Below, piece by piece: positions 44,601 to 52,595 of a DNA stretch of 64,000 bases. This DNA comes from Allopusillimonas sp008369125 (GTDB taxonomy: Bacteria; Pseudomonadota; Gammaproteobacteria; Burkholderiales; Burkholderiaceae_B): contig NZ_VOAY01000003.1 in the NCBI RefSeq assembly GCF_008369125.1, forward strand, positions 1-64,000. Direction: 5' to 3'. The position numbers and the translations under genes were made by a program. A model generated the notes under the pieces. That model was not told where the DNA came from and made no database searches. It saw only the letters and a list, made by a program, of their open reading frames with translations. Positions within the stretch are counted from its first letter, which is position 1; each line of letters opens with the position of its first letter.

Positions 44601-47600
44601 AGCACCGCTGTACGTGCTCGCTGTGGTGGCATCACCCTTGATGGCAAGCTTGGTACCCAGATCACGATGAACATCGGCACCTGTGTTACCGGAAAAATCC
44701 AGACCCTTGGTCGTCAGGGCCGTATCCTGATCTGTGAGCTGGCTCACGTTGACCGCGTCGGTCGGAGCTGTACCTGCAGTCACGTTGGTGATTTTCTTAT
44801 CACCCGCGTGAATTCCGCCCACCGTTACGCTTGGCCCGCCCGTAATGGTCAGCCCTGCGTTATTGACCAGGGTATTGCCCATGGTCACACTGCCCGCAGG
44901 CCCAAGCTTCAAGTCTTTCGCCAGAGCAATATCCACACCCTCTGGCGTGGTGGTCGTGGAGATATTGCTGTCTGCACCATTGATGGCAACCGAGTCACCA
45001 AGCCTGCGTTCGAGATCAGCCCCCGCGTCAGCCTTGAACGTCAGCGGTTTGTTGGCCAGCGTGTTGAGCTGACTTACGTTGACCCCATCAGTGTCGGCAG
45101 TACCCGCCGCCACATTGGTGATCTTGTTGCCGCCGAAGTTCACATTGGTATTCGGGTTGACCGTCAGGCTATTGCTGATGGTTGCGCCGCCGTTCATATT
45201 GGTCATGCCGGCGATAGTGGTGTCACCACCTACCGTCAGATCATTTTTCACCTTCACGTCATCGGCCAGGTTAAACTGAACATTCCCACCTGCCTGGGCA
45301 ATCTTAATATTGCCATCGGTATTCGCCAGGTCAACCTTGCCACCAGGCGCCACATTGCTAGCGACCCCGTTGTTGGTGGAAAGATCCCAGCCCTTGTTGG
45401 CCACGTCGCTCACTTCAGTCAGCTGATCAACGTTGACCGCGTCCGTGCCGTCTGTGCCCTTGGCAAGGTTGGTGATCTTTTTGCCGCCCATGTTGATGCC
45501 GGTGTTGTTGATTACCGGACCACCGTTATTGATGCTCAGGCTGTCAGCCGTCAGGTTTTTGGCCAGCAAAATTTCCATATCGCCCGCCGCATTGACCTGC
45601 GTGCGAATGTTGTCCGACGAGGCAGCGGCGGTGTTGGCCAGCGATCCGCGTATGATCTGAGTTTCGCCCAACTTGCGGTCGACGCTGCCCGCGTTACCGG
45701 CAAACGTGATGGGTGTGTTCTTCACCGTGTTGAGCTGGCTTACATTGACCGCGTCAGTGTCGGCAGTACCCGCCGCCACATTGGTGATCTTGTTGCCGCC
45801 GAAGTTCACATTGGTATTCGGGTTAACCGACAGACTGTTGCTGATGGTTGCACCGCCGTTCAGTTTGGTCATGCCGGCGATGGTGGTGTTGCCAGTAATA
45901 GCCGTGTCACCACCTACCGTCAGATCATTTTTTACCTTCACGTCATCGGCCAGATTGAACTGAACATTCCCACCTGCCTGGGCAATCTTAATATTGCCAT
46001 CGGTATTCGCCAGGTCAACATCGCCACCAGGCGCTACAGTGCTAGCGACTCCGCTGTTGGTGGAAAGATTCCAGCCTTGCGCTGCGTACTGGATGGCGTC
46101 GTGAACATTGTCTTCACCGGTGTTACCAATATTGGTCATGGTCAGGCTGCCGTTCGGGGTCAGCTTCGCGTTGCCACCCAAAATCCCTTTCGTTGTATTG
46201 GCAACATTCCCCAGCACGGAATTTGTGGCGTAAAGCTGACTACCATTTATGGCATCGGTACTTGTGCCGCTGATCCTGCCAGCAGCAACATTGGTGATGG
46301 TGCGTTTCTCGCCTGCCGTTCCAACACTGACCGTAGCAATGGGCGCAGTACCTGCGAAGTTGCCATAGGTTAGATTGTTAAGGGTTGCATTTGTAGTGCC
46401 TACTGGACCATCTGTTGCAGCACCGTCACCCAGAGCGACCGAACGTCCATTTTCTGCAGTTGCGCCCCGCCCGATTGCAACCGCACCGGCGGCAGTGCTA
46501 TGTGCACCTGCACCCATCGCAACAGCGTCGGCAGCGGTGCTCTGTGCCCCTGTACCCATCGCCATAGCACTGGCAGCGGTACTCTGTGCGCCTGTACCCA
46601 TCGCAATAGCTTGCTGCCCCAGAGCAAGGGCACTACTGCCTTGTGCAATTGACTCCACTCCGCTGGCTTGAGCCTTGTACCCAAGAGCTTGAGCAAAATT
46701 AGCAGTCGCTCTGGCTTCTCTGCCTGTAGCTATGCTGCTATTCATCTCAGCGACCGAATCCGACCCAATCGCAATGGAATCACGATTACTGCCCAGATCA
46801 CCCACGTTAGGGTTCTCCTGACCTGACCGGGCCTTGGCCCCCAACGCGATACCACGTTCCGCGTAACTGCCTGCACCCGTGCCACTTGCTTGCGAATCTA
46901 CACCCGCCCCACGCGCACCAGTACCGAATGCCATCGCATTCGCTGCTGTCGCATGTGCCGCACTACCTTGCGCAATACCTCTGTCAGCATTAACAACGGA
47001 ATCTTTTCCGATGACGATACCTTCAACCGCCGTCGAGGAAGACTGAGTACCGATAACAATGGAGTTTTTAACCGATGGACCGTTGTCCTGACGGTCTGTA
47101 TACGAGTCTCTACCAATAACGATGGAATTTTCATCGCGACTTATCACATGTGTGCCGATAGCTACGCCGCTTTCGTGGCGCGCTTCTGACTGCGAATTAC
47201 CGACCGTGGTGGAGTTCTTACCCAGCCCTTTGATATTGTGGCCAAGCACCACAGCAGAATCACCTTCAGCGCCAGCCATATGCCCGATAGCAATTGCGTC
47301 GCGATTCTTCGTGGTTGCGTCTGGGCCTATAGCGATCGAGTCAGTCGCGACCGCGCCATTGTTGTTTTTGTTGCCCTTGTCTGTGCCGCCATCGTTGATG
47401 CTGACATATTGCTGCATATTCTGATCGATTTGAGTCTGCAGGTTATTGATTACACCCCCGGCAAAATCAATATCGCTCAGATCGATTCCCGACACCGCTT
47501 GTTGCAACTGTCGAACGTTTACCGCATCCGTTTCATTTGCGCCATCTTCTACATTGACAATACGCCGCGTAAACTCGCCTCCTGCGGCGCTACTACCTAC

Positions 47601-49382
47601 AGAAACGGCACTGCCCGAAAACGGACGATTGGTGAACTTACTGCTTCCGGAGACGTCAGCCTGACTGGCCCGAGAGTTCAAACCTAAAGCTACGTAACCG
47701 CTATCCGCATGGGCGTTAGGGCCAACTGCAGTTCCTGTTCCTAGCGCCGTTGTCTGACGCCCCAATGCAACCCCCGTATTACCGGCGGAAGCCAAATACC
47801 CAATCGCGACGCCTTCGGTCTCCGACTTGGAATCTTCCCCGATACTGACAGCTCGGTTCGCTGTGCGACCGGTATTCGCATTAGTGCCGATACTGACGTT
47901 TGCGTCGCCGTCTACGCCGACACCAGCCTTGCGTCCAAAAGCAATATTTTCGTTGCCCTCAACGCCATTGCCAGCCTGGTCGCCCATCGCGACGTTAAAC
48001 TGGCCATCGACATGTTGTCCTGACTGAGCACCAATGGCAATATTGTGCGACCGATCATTTGGAAGGTTGGGGTTCGTGCTCAGACCTGCGGCGCTACCGA
48101 TTGAAATATTATTCTCAGCCGCTGCTACCGCCCCCTTACCCATGGCAATTCCGTTGGCACCACTTGCTGTTGCGCTTGTTCCAAACGCAAGGGTGTTACC
48201 ACCCGAAGCACTTGCTTGATGACCAATAGCTGTACTGCCTGCACCGCTACTTACACTGTCTTTCCCAATAGCGATCGCAGCAACCGGGTCGCTGCCGCTT
48301 GTTGGCGTTAACGCTTTAGCGCCATCACCCACTGCAACCGAGCTCGCGCCTTCGGCGATGGCCCCTGCACCAATGGCTGCAGCATTACCACCGCTGGCTT
48401 TGGCGCCAGTGCCTGCGGCCAATGCCCCTGTAGCGCTAGCATCAGAATCAGCCCCCACTGCCACCGCATTGTTAGCGCCAGTGCGTGCATTGTGACCGGC
48501 CGCAAAACTACTAGTGCCACCCGACACGGAGTCAGGACCGATCGCGATGGAATCCACACCCGTCGCGTGAGCATCAGGCTTGGTGGAATTGGCACGGAAA
48601 TACTTGATGCCTTTGCCTTCTTCATTCAGCAAGTGATAAACCTGCCCCGCATTTATGGCGTCAGTGCTTCCGGCGGCAACGTTTCCGTTGCCCACGTTGG
48701 TGATCTGATTACCGGCTACGTCAAGGCCGCCATTCAGTGTCGTCTGGCCCGTAACACTAAGTGGGCCGCCTACCGTTGTGGCTCCCATACTCGTCACGGT
48801 ATTAGCCGTCACTGCACCCAATGCTGAAGATCCGTTGACGGTTAACCCAGCAAGTGTCGTAGCACCAGTGACATTGAGCCCGGCCAATTGTGTAGTACCA
48901 CCCGTGACGGTCAGCCCCGACAATGTGGTTGTGCCCGCAGTCAGCGCACCCAGCGTACTTTGCCCCGCAACACTCAAGGTCCCAGCAAGCGTCGTAGCAC
49001 CGGTAACACCCAGGTTCTGGGCCGTGACAGACTGCAACGAAGTTGCTCCTGCAACCGTGAGCTTCTTCTTTACATCCAGATCATCTTCCAACGTGGACTT
49101 ACCATCGACGGTCAGATCACCACCAACGTCGGCATCACCCGTTACTGCCAAGCTGCTACCCGTCAATGCCTGCGCAAAAGCCACCTGCCCACTACCTAGC
49201 AGGCCAGCTCCCATTAGAGCGAGCGCACACAACGTAAGTGTCCATGCGCCCGCAGGTGCGGCGCCTCTGGCGCCAGTGCCTACTGAAGAGCCCGATCGCT
49301 TGCCGCGTGACTTGGCAATCTCTGGAACTGCAACATAAGTTCCCGTTTGTTCATTCCATAACGTTCTGTAAATTCGATTCAC
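38694..49382 (-). CDS. Giant trimeric autotransporter adhesin (YadA/Hia/AtaA type)
   Basis: About 3562 residues, one of the longest gene types in bacteria. The start is a GTG at 49382 (GGAGAG upstream), giving an extended signal peptide region (NRIYRTLWNEQTGTYVAVPE, then a basic stretch) and a hydrophobic export core ending FAQA near residue 72. Then come: a region of LAGLTV/TLNGGL-like strand repeats (about 75-275); a YadA-like head of about 14-residue repeats such as SIAIGPDS and AVAVGADS (about 275-985); a long fibre of Trp-ring, GIN-like and neck modules (NMGGNKITNVAAGT, TDAVNVSQL); and a YadA anchor (last about 100 residues, AYLPGKSMFSVAGG to VGVGYQW). The anchor forms a trimeric barrel. 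Modules of about 705 bp are nearly identical in places. The likely role is adhesion, autoagglutination or biofilm. Confidence 0.95.
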   Translation of the reverse strand: MNRIYRTLWNEQTGTYVAVPEIAKSRGKRSGSSVGTGARGAAPAGAWTLTLCALALMGAGLLGSGQVAFAQALTGSSLAVTGDADVGGDLTVDGKSTLEDDLDVKKKLTVAGATSLQSVTAQNLGVTGATTLAGTLSVAGQSTLGALTAGTTTLSGLTVTGGTTQLAGLNVTGATTLAGLTVNGSSALGAVTANTVTSMGATTVGGPLSVTGQTTLNGGLDVAGNQITNVGNGNVAAGSTDAINAGQVYHLLNEEGKGIKYFRANSTKPDAHATGVDSIAIGPDSVSGGTSSFAAGHNARTGANNAVAVGADSDASATGALAAGTGAKASGGNAAAIGAGAIAEGASSVAVGDGAKALTPTSGSDPVAAIAIGKDSVSSGAGSTAIGHQASASGGNTLAFGTSATASGANGIAMGKGAVAAAENNISIGSAAGLSTNPNLPNDRSHNIAIGAQSGQHVDGQFNVAMGDQAGNGVEGNENIAFGRKAGVGVDGDANVSIGTNANTGRTANRAVSIGEDSKSETEGVAIGYLASAGNTGVALGRQTTALGTGTAVGPNAHADSGYVALGLNSRASQADVSGSSKFTNRPFSGSAVSVGSSAAGGEFTRRIVNVEDGANETDAVNVRQLQQAVSGIDLSDIDFAGGVINNLQTQIDQNMQQYVSINDGGTDKGNKNNNGAVATDSIAIGPDATTKNRDAIAIGHMAGAEGDSAVVLGHNIKGLGKNSTTVGNSQSEARHESGVAIGTHVISRDENSIVIGRDSYTDRQDNGPSVKNSIVIGTQSSSTAVEGIVIGKDSVVNADRGIAQGSAAHATAANAMAFGTGARGAGVDSQASGTGAGSYAERGIALGAKARSGQENPNVGDLGSNRDSIAIGSDSVAEMNSSIATGREARATANFAQALGYKAQASGVESIAQGSSALALGQQAIAMGTGAQSTAASAMAMGTGAQSTAADAVAMGAGAHSTAAGAVAIGRGATAENGRSVALGDGAATDGPVGTTNATLNNLTYGNFAGTAPIATVSVGTAGEKRTITNVAAGRISGTSTDAINGSQLYATNSVLGNVANTTKGILGGNAKLTPNGSLTMTNIGNTGEDNVHDAIQYAAQGWNLSTNSGVASTVAPGGDVDLANTDGNIKIAQAGGNVQFNLADDVKVKNDLTVGGDTAITGNTTIAGMTKLNGGATISNSLSVNPNTNVNFGGNKITNVAAGTADTDAVNVSQLNTVKNTPITFAGNAGSVDRKLGETQIIRGSLANTAAASSDNIRTQVNAAGDMEILLAKNLTADSLSINNGGPVINNTGINMGGKKITNLAKGTDGTDAVNVDQLTEVSDVANKGWDLSTNNGVASNVAPGGKVDLANTDGNIKIAQAGGNVQFNLADDVKVKNDLTVGGDTTIAGMTNMNGGATISNSLTVNPNTNVNFGGNKITNVAAGTADTDGVNVSQLNTLANKPLTFKADAGADLERRLGDSVAINGADSNISTTTTPEGVDIALAKDLKLGPAGSVTMGNTLVNNAGLTITGGPSVTVGGIHAGDKKITNVTAGTAPTDAVNVSQLTDQDTALTTKGLDFSGNTGADVHRDLGTKLAIKGDATTASTYSGANLKTVTDPANGAINIQMAEAPEFKAVTTNDLTVNNNLSVKNGATINMGGNKITNVAAGTDKTDAVNVGQLDNVSDVANAGWNVSSNSGTTTNNIGPNGKVDFRGDSNVTIAQTGADDDAALQVKLNPDLAVTSVTTGNTVMNTGGITVNGGANGPITLTNDGLKAGTVVVSAATGINAGDKKITNVTAGVADTDAVNVSQLKNQDTALTTKGLDFAGNTGVDVHRDLGTTLAIKGDATTADTYSGANLKTVTDPANGAINIQMAEAPEFKAVTTNDLTVNNNLSVKNGATINMGHNKITNVAAGTDKTDAVNLGQLDDVSDVANAGWHLTANGASSTNVKPTETVDLTNATDNNIVVSKGTETNPHQVRFGLADNVTIANNLKVGGNSEVAGNATIGGNTSIGGSASIAGAMSVAGASHLAGGATISEKLIVSPNTDINMGGNKVHGVAAGTADTDGVNVSQLNTLANKPLTFKADAGADLDRKLGETVAIKGADSNISTATTPDGVNIALAKNLNLGPTGSVQMGNTLVDNNGLTIAGGPSVTLTGGVNAGGKVISNVAPGVAGTDGVNVNQLKDVDATANKGWHLTATGANSSNVKPDGKVDLSPTDGNIVITKVATDNDIKFALADDLNLGTVNVNKNLTVKGDTNLGDTFYVTPGAINVAPATTINMGGNKITNVAKAENNGEVVVYEQLGELDDTLTKKGMNFSGNRGADVHRDLGTTLAIKGVASTAGAYTGANIRTVTDPASGAINILMAKAPVFDAVTTEDLTVNQNLTVKKGAKIDMGGNKITNVKAGTNKLDAVNFGQLKKVDETANKGWHLTATGANSSNVKPDGKVDLSPTDGNIVITKVATDNDIKFALADDLNLGTVNVNKNLTVKGDTNLGDTFYVTPGAINVAPATTINMGGNKITNVAKAENNGEVVVYEQLGELDDTLTKKGMNFAGNKGADVHRDLGTTLAIKGVASTAGGYSGANIKTVTDPATGAINIRMAKAPVFDAVTTEGLTVNQNLTVKNGATINMGGNKVTNVAAGTDKTDAVNLGQLDDVSDVANAGWHLTANGADSTNVKPSDKVDLTNATDNNIVVSKGPATDPHQVRFGLADNVTIANNLTVTNNANVGGALNVTGLASLSGGAHISKELIVSPNTDINMGGNKVHGVDAGTADTDAVNVSQLNTLANKPLTFKADAGADLNRKLGETVAITGADSNISTTTNPDGLSIALSKNLDLGVAGSVQMGDTLINGTGLTLLGGPSITLAGINAGNKVITNVAPGVAGTDAVNVNQLTKVDETANKGWHVSASGANSSNVKPDGKVDLLSTDGNMVIEKLATDHDIKFALADSLELGTVNISKNLTVKGDTNLGDTFYVTPGAINVAGGTTINMGGNKITNVAKAENNGDVVVYEQLGELDDAVTTKGLNFAGNEGADVHRDLGSTLAIQGEATTAGAYSGANLKTVTDPVTGAINIQMAEAPEFKAVVTNDLTVNKSLMIKHGATINMGGNKVTNVAAGTDKTDAVNVGQLDDVSEVANRGWNLKADGKNESNVAPGGTVDLANTDKNIVIEKDATDPNKVLFNLAREISIDQVTTGNTVMNTEGITIAGGPNGPISLTNQGLTAGSVIISSISGINAGGHKITNVAAGTALTDAVNVSQLKDVQQNVDNLGDRAVKYDGKAGDPKNQITLEGTKSMDGGKTGGTTISNLAQGEVSKNSTEAINGSQLHDMGEQVAGSLGGNSKFVGGKLVTELNVGGNSYNNVNDALVGLNTDLENVSNVANAGWNVQTNGGDASKVAPGKTVNFKDGQNIKITNDGLNIIVSTADDITVKSVTATKVTAEEVAIKDGPTINKGGIDMHDKRITNLAAGVDDQDAVNVSQLNKATGDLNSRVDNLSGKVNQVDNRASAGIAAALATAGLPQAYLPGKSMFSVAGGTWRGETGYAMGLSTVSDNGKWVVKGSATSSSRGDYGGSVGVGYQW
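41775..42870 (-). repeat. Near-identical intragenic modules of the adhesin
   Basis: Two copies of a module starting GWHLTATGANSSNVKP and ending LGELDDTLTKKGMNF are almost identical at DNA level (about 41775-42165 and 42480-42870, offset 705 bp). A more diverged third copy is at about 40370-40740. Recombination between them could change fibre length. Confidence 0.85.
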
Positions 49383-49620
49383 AATACTCTCCGTCCGTGC
49401 AAAAGTGAGCCCTGCCGACGTCACGTACCAGGTGATCAAATTCGGTATGGGCAGCTGTTCAAGGTTTTGTTACCAATCGTGGTGCTTTGGTGACACTTTG
49501 CGCGATATTGAGAGGTGTGACTTTTGATTTCTGCGCAAAAACTTTTGTTTCTTCGTTAATCTTTTGTGACAAACGTCAAGAATCGACAAAGAATGTAAAT
49601 CAGCAGGCGGAGCGTGAATT
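49383..49620 (-). promoter_or_regulatory. Upstream region of the adhesin with CAAAAG repeats
   Basis: On the plus strand CTTTTG occurs at 49521, 49542 and 49561 (CAAAAG on the coding strand), 19-21 bp apart. That is about two helix turns and the spacing typical of AraC-type half-sites. I see no convincing -35/-10 pair. The region follows the terminator of the AraC-type gene, so the adhesin must have its own promoter here. Confidence 0.45.
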
Positions 49621-49650
49621 CATAAGAAAAGGACGCGAAAAGCGTCCTTT
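49621..49650 (-). terminator. Intrinsic terminator after the AraC-type regulator
   Basis: Stem AAAGGACGC / GCGTCCTTT around a 5-nt loop, followed on the minus strand by TTTTCTTATG. It ends the regulator transcript 38 bp after its stop. Confidence 0.85.
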
Positions 49651-49687
49651 GGCTGCTACCGATTTCCGGTCATTCAGGTAAAAGCAT

Positions 49688-50098
49688 TCAAAACATATCA
49701 CCCTGTATAACGTGGATAATCTCGTGATAAGGGCTCTGTCGAAATGACCATGGGTTCACCCCCACGTAGTCATGAAACGCGACAGCAAACTCAGAGGTAT
49801 GCTCAAAACCTACCGCTGCAGAAATCTCATTTAAGGTGAGCGAACTTTGAACTAAAAGCCGCTGAGCCGCAAGAAAGCGCGTTTCAGCCAGTAATGAGGC
49901 GACGTTTTTCCCGCACACTTTTTGTACGGCACAATCGAGAAGCGCTGGATCTGTGCGCAGCAAAGCTGCCAGATCCGACAGGGATTGAAGCTTTCCGTAG
50001 TGCTGCTCAATACAGTTACGGGCATATCTTGCAAGCAACAAATCGCCTTTGGAATTGTGGTTGGCGCTGTTAGTTGTAGTTGTTTCTTGTGTAGTCAT
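49688..50098 (-). CDS. Minimal AraC-type transcriptional regulator
   Basis: A 136-residue protein that is little more than an AraC DNA-binding domain: two helix-turn-helix motifs at about 38-60 (SLSDLAALLRTDPALLDCAV) and 85-110 (LTLNEISAAVGFEHTSEFAVAF), with no sensor domain. It begins with a Thr-rich tail. It is transcribed toward the adhesin gene and ends about 300 bp before it. A role in adhesin control is inferred from position and from the CAAAAG repeats between them. Confidence 0.85.
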   Translation of the reverse strand: MTTQETTTTNSANHNSKGDLLLARYARNCIEQHYGKLQSLSDLAALLRTDPALLDCAVQKVCGKNVASLLAETRFLAAQRLLVQSSLTLNEISAAVGFEHTSEFAVAFHDYVGVNPWSFRQSPYHEIIHVIQGDMF

Positions 50099-50351
50099 TT
50101 TTATTCTTAATCACAGCACGCCGCGGACAGATAAATCGATCCTTTTTATGTTTCACAATGATGCACTTAAGCCAGACATATTCAGATCGAAAGCTCGTCA
50201 CACTAAATTCTCAAATTGATTCTATTTGATACATATTGAGCTATTGCCTGGGCATCTTCTTTTGAAAACAGCACGAATTCTTTTGATTTCGGCGTTTTGA
50301 GCTTACGTCTGTCAAATTTATTCAAATCTCTTCAGCTACTGTGCAGTCACG

Positions 50352-51272
50352 CTATGTTCCACTCAGCTTTGCTGTTTTGCGAAACTCAGACGGAGACTTT
50401 CCGGCATATTCTCTGAATGCCGTAGAAAAATTCGCCGCACTTGACACCCCGATCTCGTCAGCAATGGCCACCATACTCAACGACGAATTCAACAGTAAGT
50501 GTTCTGCGTGCAACATGCGTCGCTGACGGATATAGTCGGCCATGGTCATATTCAGGCGCAGCTCAAAAGCCCGCAACAAACGGCGCTCTGAAACGCCCAG
50601 TTGTTTGGCTATGTCGGGCGACCGAGGTGGATCAATGAGCTGTTCGTGAATAATCTGGGTGGCTGCACGCAGCAGAACACGGTCGCGTTCAAGGTTTATG
50701 GCGTCTTGCGCTGATTTAAACCCACCGGCCTTGCCACCGGTGGCTGCAGCAAGCTGGCTCTCAGTCAAGATCGAATCCGCTTCTGCGATGTCTGTAAACG
50801 CAGGCAAGCTGCCACCATCCTGGCTGTTCGTTGCATCATTTGGGTCGGCTAGCCCACCGGAAGCGCGGCTGACCGCCGCACGTTGCGCCAGATCTAAGTG
50901 GATCTTGACACGCTCCGTCACTTCCTCCGCCTGATAAGGCTTGACGATGTAATCGACAGCGCCACTGCGTAAACCGAGCAATCTCTGCTCCAGTTCGACA
51001 CTCGAAGTCAGAATAAGTATCGGAATGTGCTGCGTTTTAGGGTCTGCCTTTAAAAGTCGGGCAACGGCAAAGCCGTCCATTTTAGGCATACGAATGTCGA
51101 GCAAAATCAAGTCGGGCAGGCTTGCCTGAGCGCGTGCATACCCCTGTGCGCCGTCGAAGGCCACGCTAATGCGGTAGTCATTCTGGCGTAGCATTTCTAC
51201 CAGAATTCGAAGCTGCTCGGGGTTGTCATCAACTGCCAGAATATGGGCGCGAGACCGATTTTGTACATTCAT
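50352..51272 (-). CDS. Response regulator with AraC-type output domain
   Basis: A 306-residue regulator. The receiver domain covers 10-125, with acidic pair Asp15-Asp16, phospho-acceptor Asp59 (LILLDIRMPKMDG) and Lys111 (IVKPYQ). A linker rich in Ala, Gly and Ser follows (130-190). The AraC double helix-turn-helix covers about 205-300 (PDIAKQLGVSERRLLRAF, SMVAIADEIGVSSAANFSTAF). I chose the ATG at 51272; a TTG two codons upstream is also possible. No kinase gene is adjacent. It lies 250 bp upstream of the minimal AraC-type gene on the same strand. Confidence 0.9.
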   Translation of the reverse strand: MNVQNRSRAHILAVDDNPEQLRILVEMLRQNDYRISVAFDGAQGYARAQASLPDLILLDIRMPKMDGFAVARLLKADPKTQHIPILILTSSVELEQRLLGLRSGAVDYIVKPYQAEEVTERVKIHLDLAQRAAVSRASGGLADPNDATNSQDGGSLPAFTDIAEADSILTESQLAAATGGKAGGFKSAQDAINLERDRVLLRAATQIIHEQLIDPPRSPDIAKQLGVSERRLLRAFELRLNMTMADYIRQRRMLHAEHLLLNSSLSMVAIADEIGVSSAANFSTAFREYAGKSPSEFRKTAKLSGT

Positions 51273-51418
51273 AGACAATAAATACCTTTGGTAACGTTTG
51301 CCACGTTACTAGCACCTATCTAGTTCGTCTATGTTTAAGGCTGAACTTTTCCAATTGTTGACATATAGCGTTGTATTTAGACTTTTAACGGTCATTAAAA
51401 CTGTCTAACCATTGTTTT

Positions 51419-52225
51419 TCAGATACCGGCTGCGGTTTTTACCAACACAGTTATGGCGACCAGTGCACAAACCGTAGCAAAACCTAGTTGCAGTAATCGC
51501 GGCGAAAGACGGGGCGACGCCACTCTGCCGACCAACATGCCGACCAGGGCAAAAACAACAAAGGCAGTCATGTTTGCGGGCCATTGAAACTGTGTGGACA
51601 ACAGGGCGTTGCCGACGGTAGCACCTGAAATAAGTGCGATAACCATGAGCGACGTAGCAACGACACTGTGTATGCCAACATTACTGAATTTTTGCAGGGC
51701 GGGCACGATGATGAAGCCTCCACCCACGCCCAGCATGCCGGTAAACAGCCCTGAGGTCGCGCCAATTGCGCCGATCGTGGCCGCAACGCGCGGGCTCCAG
51801 ACAAAGCGTCCTGTTTCAGGCGAAACCATACAGGGCTTGATTGGGTTTTCGGTGACTATTGTGGAGCTTCGCGGTAGGGCCTTTTGGTAGCTTCTAAACG
51901 ACACGAAGGCCATGATGCATGCAAACATGACCATGAGCCATGCAGAGGGCAGGTGTCTGGCAATCATTACACCTAAGGGTGCCGTTACGGCCCCCATGCT
52001 GGACATGAGTGCGGCAGCCTTGTACCGAACCCAGCCTCTGCGCAAGCCGTCGATAGCGCCCAAAATACCCGCCAGGCTCACCGCGACCAAGGTGACCGGT
52101 GCAGCCACCTTGATGTCGGTGCCAAGCACAAGCACGAGCGCAGGCACGGCAAGTATGCCGCCCCCCGCGCCGGTGAGCCCCATGATGAGCCCCACCACCA
52201 TGCCCAATATGCTTTCGATAATCAT
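51419..52225 (-). CDS. TauE/SafE-family membrane protein (probable sulfite/anion exporter)
   Basis: A 268-residue membrane protein with eight or so hydrophobic segments in two halves. Each half contains the family's glycine-rich motif: GLTGAGGGILAVPALVLVLG near residue 20 and GMLGVGGGFIIVPALQKF near 165. Members export sulfite, sulfoacetate or related organosulfur anions, or work in sulfide detoxification. The start at 52225 lies only 6 bp after a TATAAT, which suggests a leaderless mRNA. An inverted repeat covers the promoter. Confidence 0.88.
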   Translation of the reverse strand: MIIESILGMVVGLIMGLTGAGGGILAVPALVLVLGTDIKVAAPVTLVAVSLAGILGAIDGLRRGWVRYKAAALMSSMGAVTAPLGVMIARHLPSAWLMVMFACIMAFVSFRSYQKALPRSSTIVTENPIKPCMVSPETGRFVWSPRVAATIGAIGATSGLFTGMLGVGGGFIIVPALQKFSNVGIHSVVATSLMVIALISGATVGNALLSTQFQWPANMTAFVVFALVGMLVGRVASPRLSPRLLQLGFATVCALVAITVLVKTAAGI

Positions 52226-52231
52226 GCATTG

Positions 52232-52259
52232 ATTATATAAGCAGAAACGATATGCTTAT
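52232..52259 (-). promoter_or_regulatory. Promoter and inverted-repeat operator of the TauE/SafE gene
   Basis: Minus-strand TATAAT (52232-52237) is overlapped by ATAAGCA-N9-TGCTTAT (52237-52259), a 7-bp inverted repeat. The form is like operators of ArsR-type repressors such as BigR/SqrR that control sulfur-exporter genes. No such repressor gene is in the window. Confidence 0.5.
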
Positions 52260-52471
52260 TTCCGTAAGAAATAAAGAGCATTGAGGGAACGGCTAGAACT
52301 CATGATCCATACTCAAAAAAGCCACATCTTATAGACTGTCAGCGTGAGGTTTTTAAAGAGGAGGTAGCCGGCCTTCAGTGGCAGGCAGAAGCACGTATGC
52401 ATATGCAGACGCATCGAGGTTTTGGCCCCCCGTCTCAGCCATGACTTGCCGCTTGCTGGCAGCGTAAAAGA

Positions 52472-52520
52472 AAACCCACCGCGCTCAGAAACCATGGTTT
52501 CAGGCCATTGCGGTGGGTTT
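52472..52520 (-). terminator. Intrinsic terminator of gabD
   Basis: An 11-bp stem AAACCCACCGC / GCGGTGGGTTT with a 27-nt insert, followed on the minus strand by TTTTCTTTTA. It is about 75 bp after the gabD stop. The rest of 52260-52595 holds nothing recognisable. Confidence 0.8.
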
Positions 52521-52595
52521 GTGCTGCCCGTGGCAAAACTGCCCCGCCTTAAACTGCGGGGCCAGTCTCACACTGGTTTGTGGGCTAACCGCGCC

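Noticed and set aside
44265..46373. 702-codon open frame on the plus strand, with several other 200-400-codon frames, opposite the adhesin gene
   Set aside because: They are antisense shadows of the repetitive adhesin. Their composition mirrors the repeats, and the minus strand has a full ESPR-head-stalk-anchor protein.
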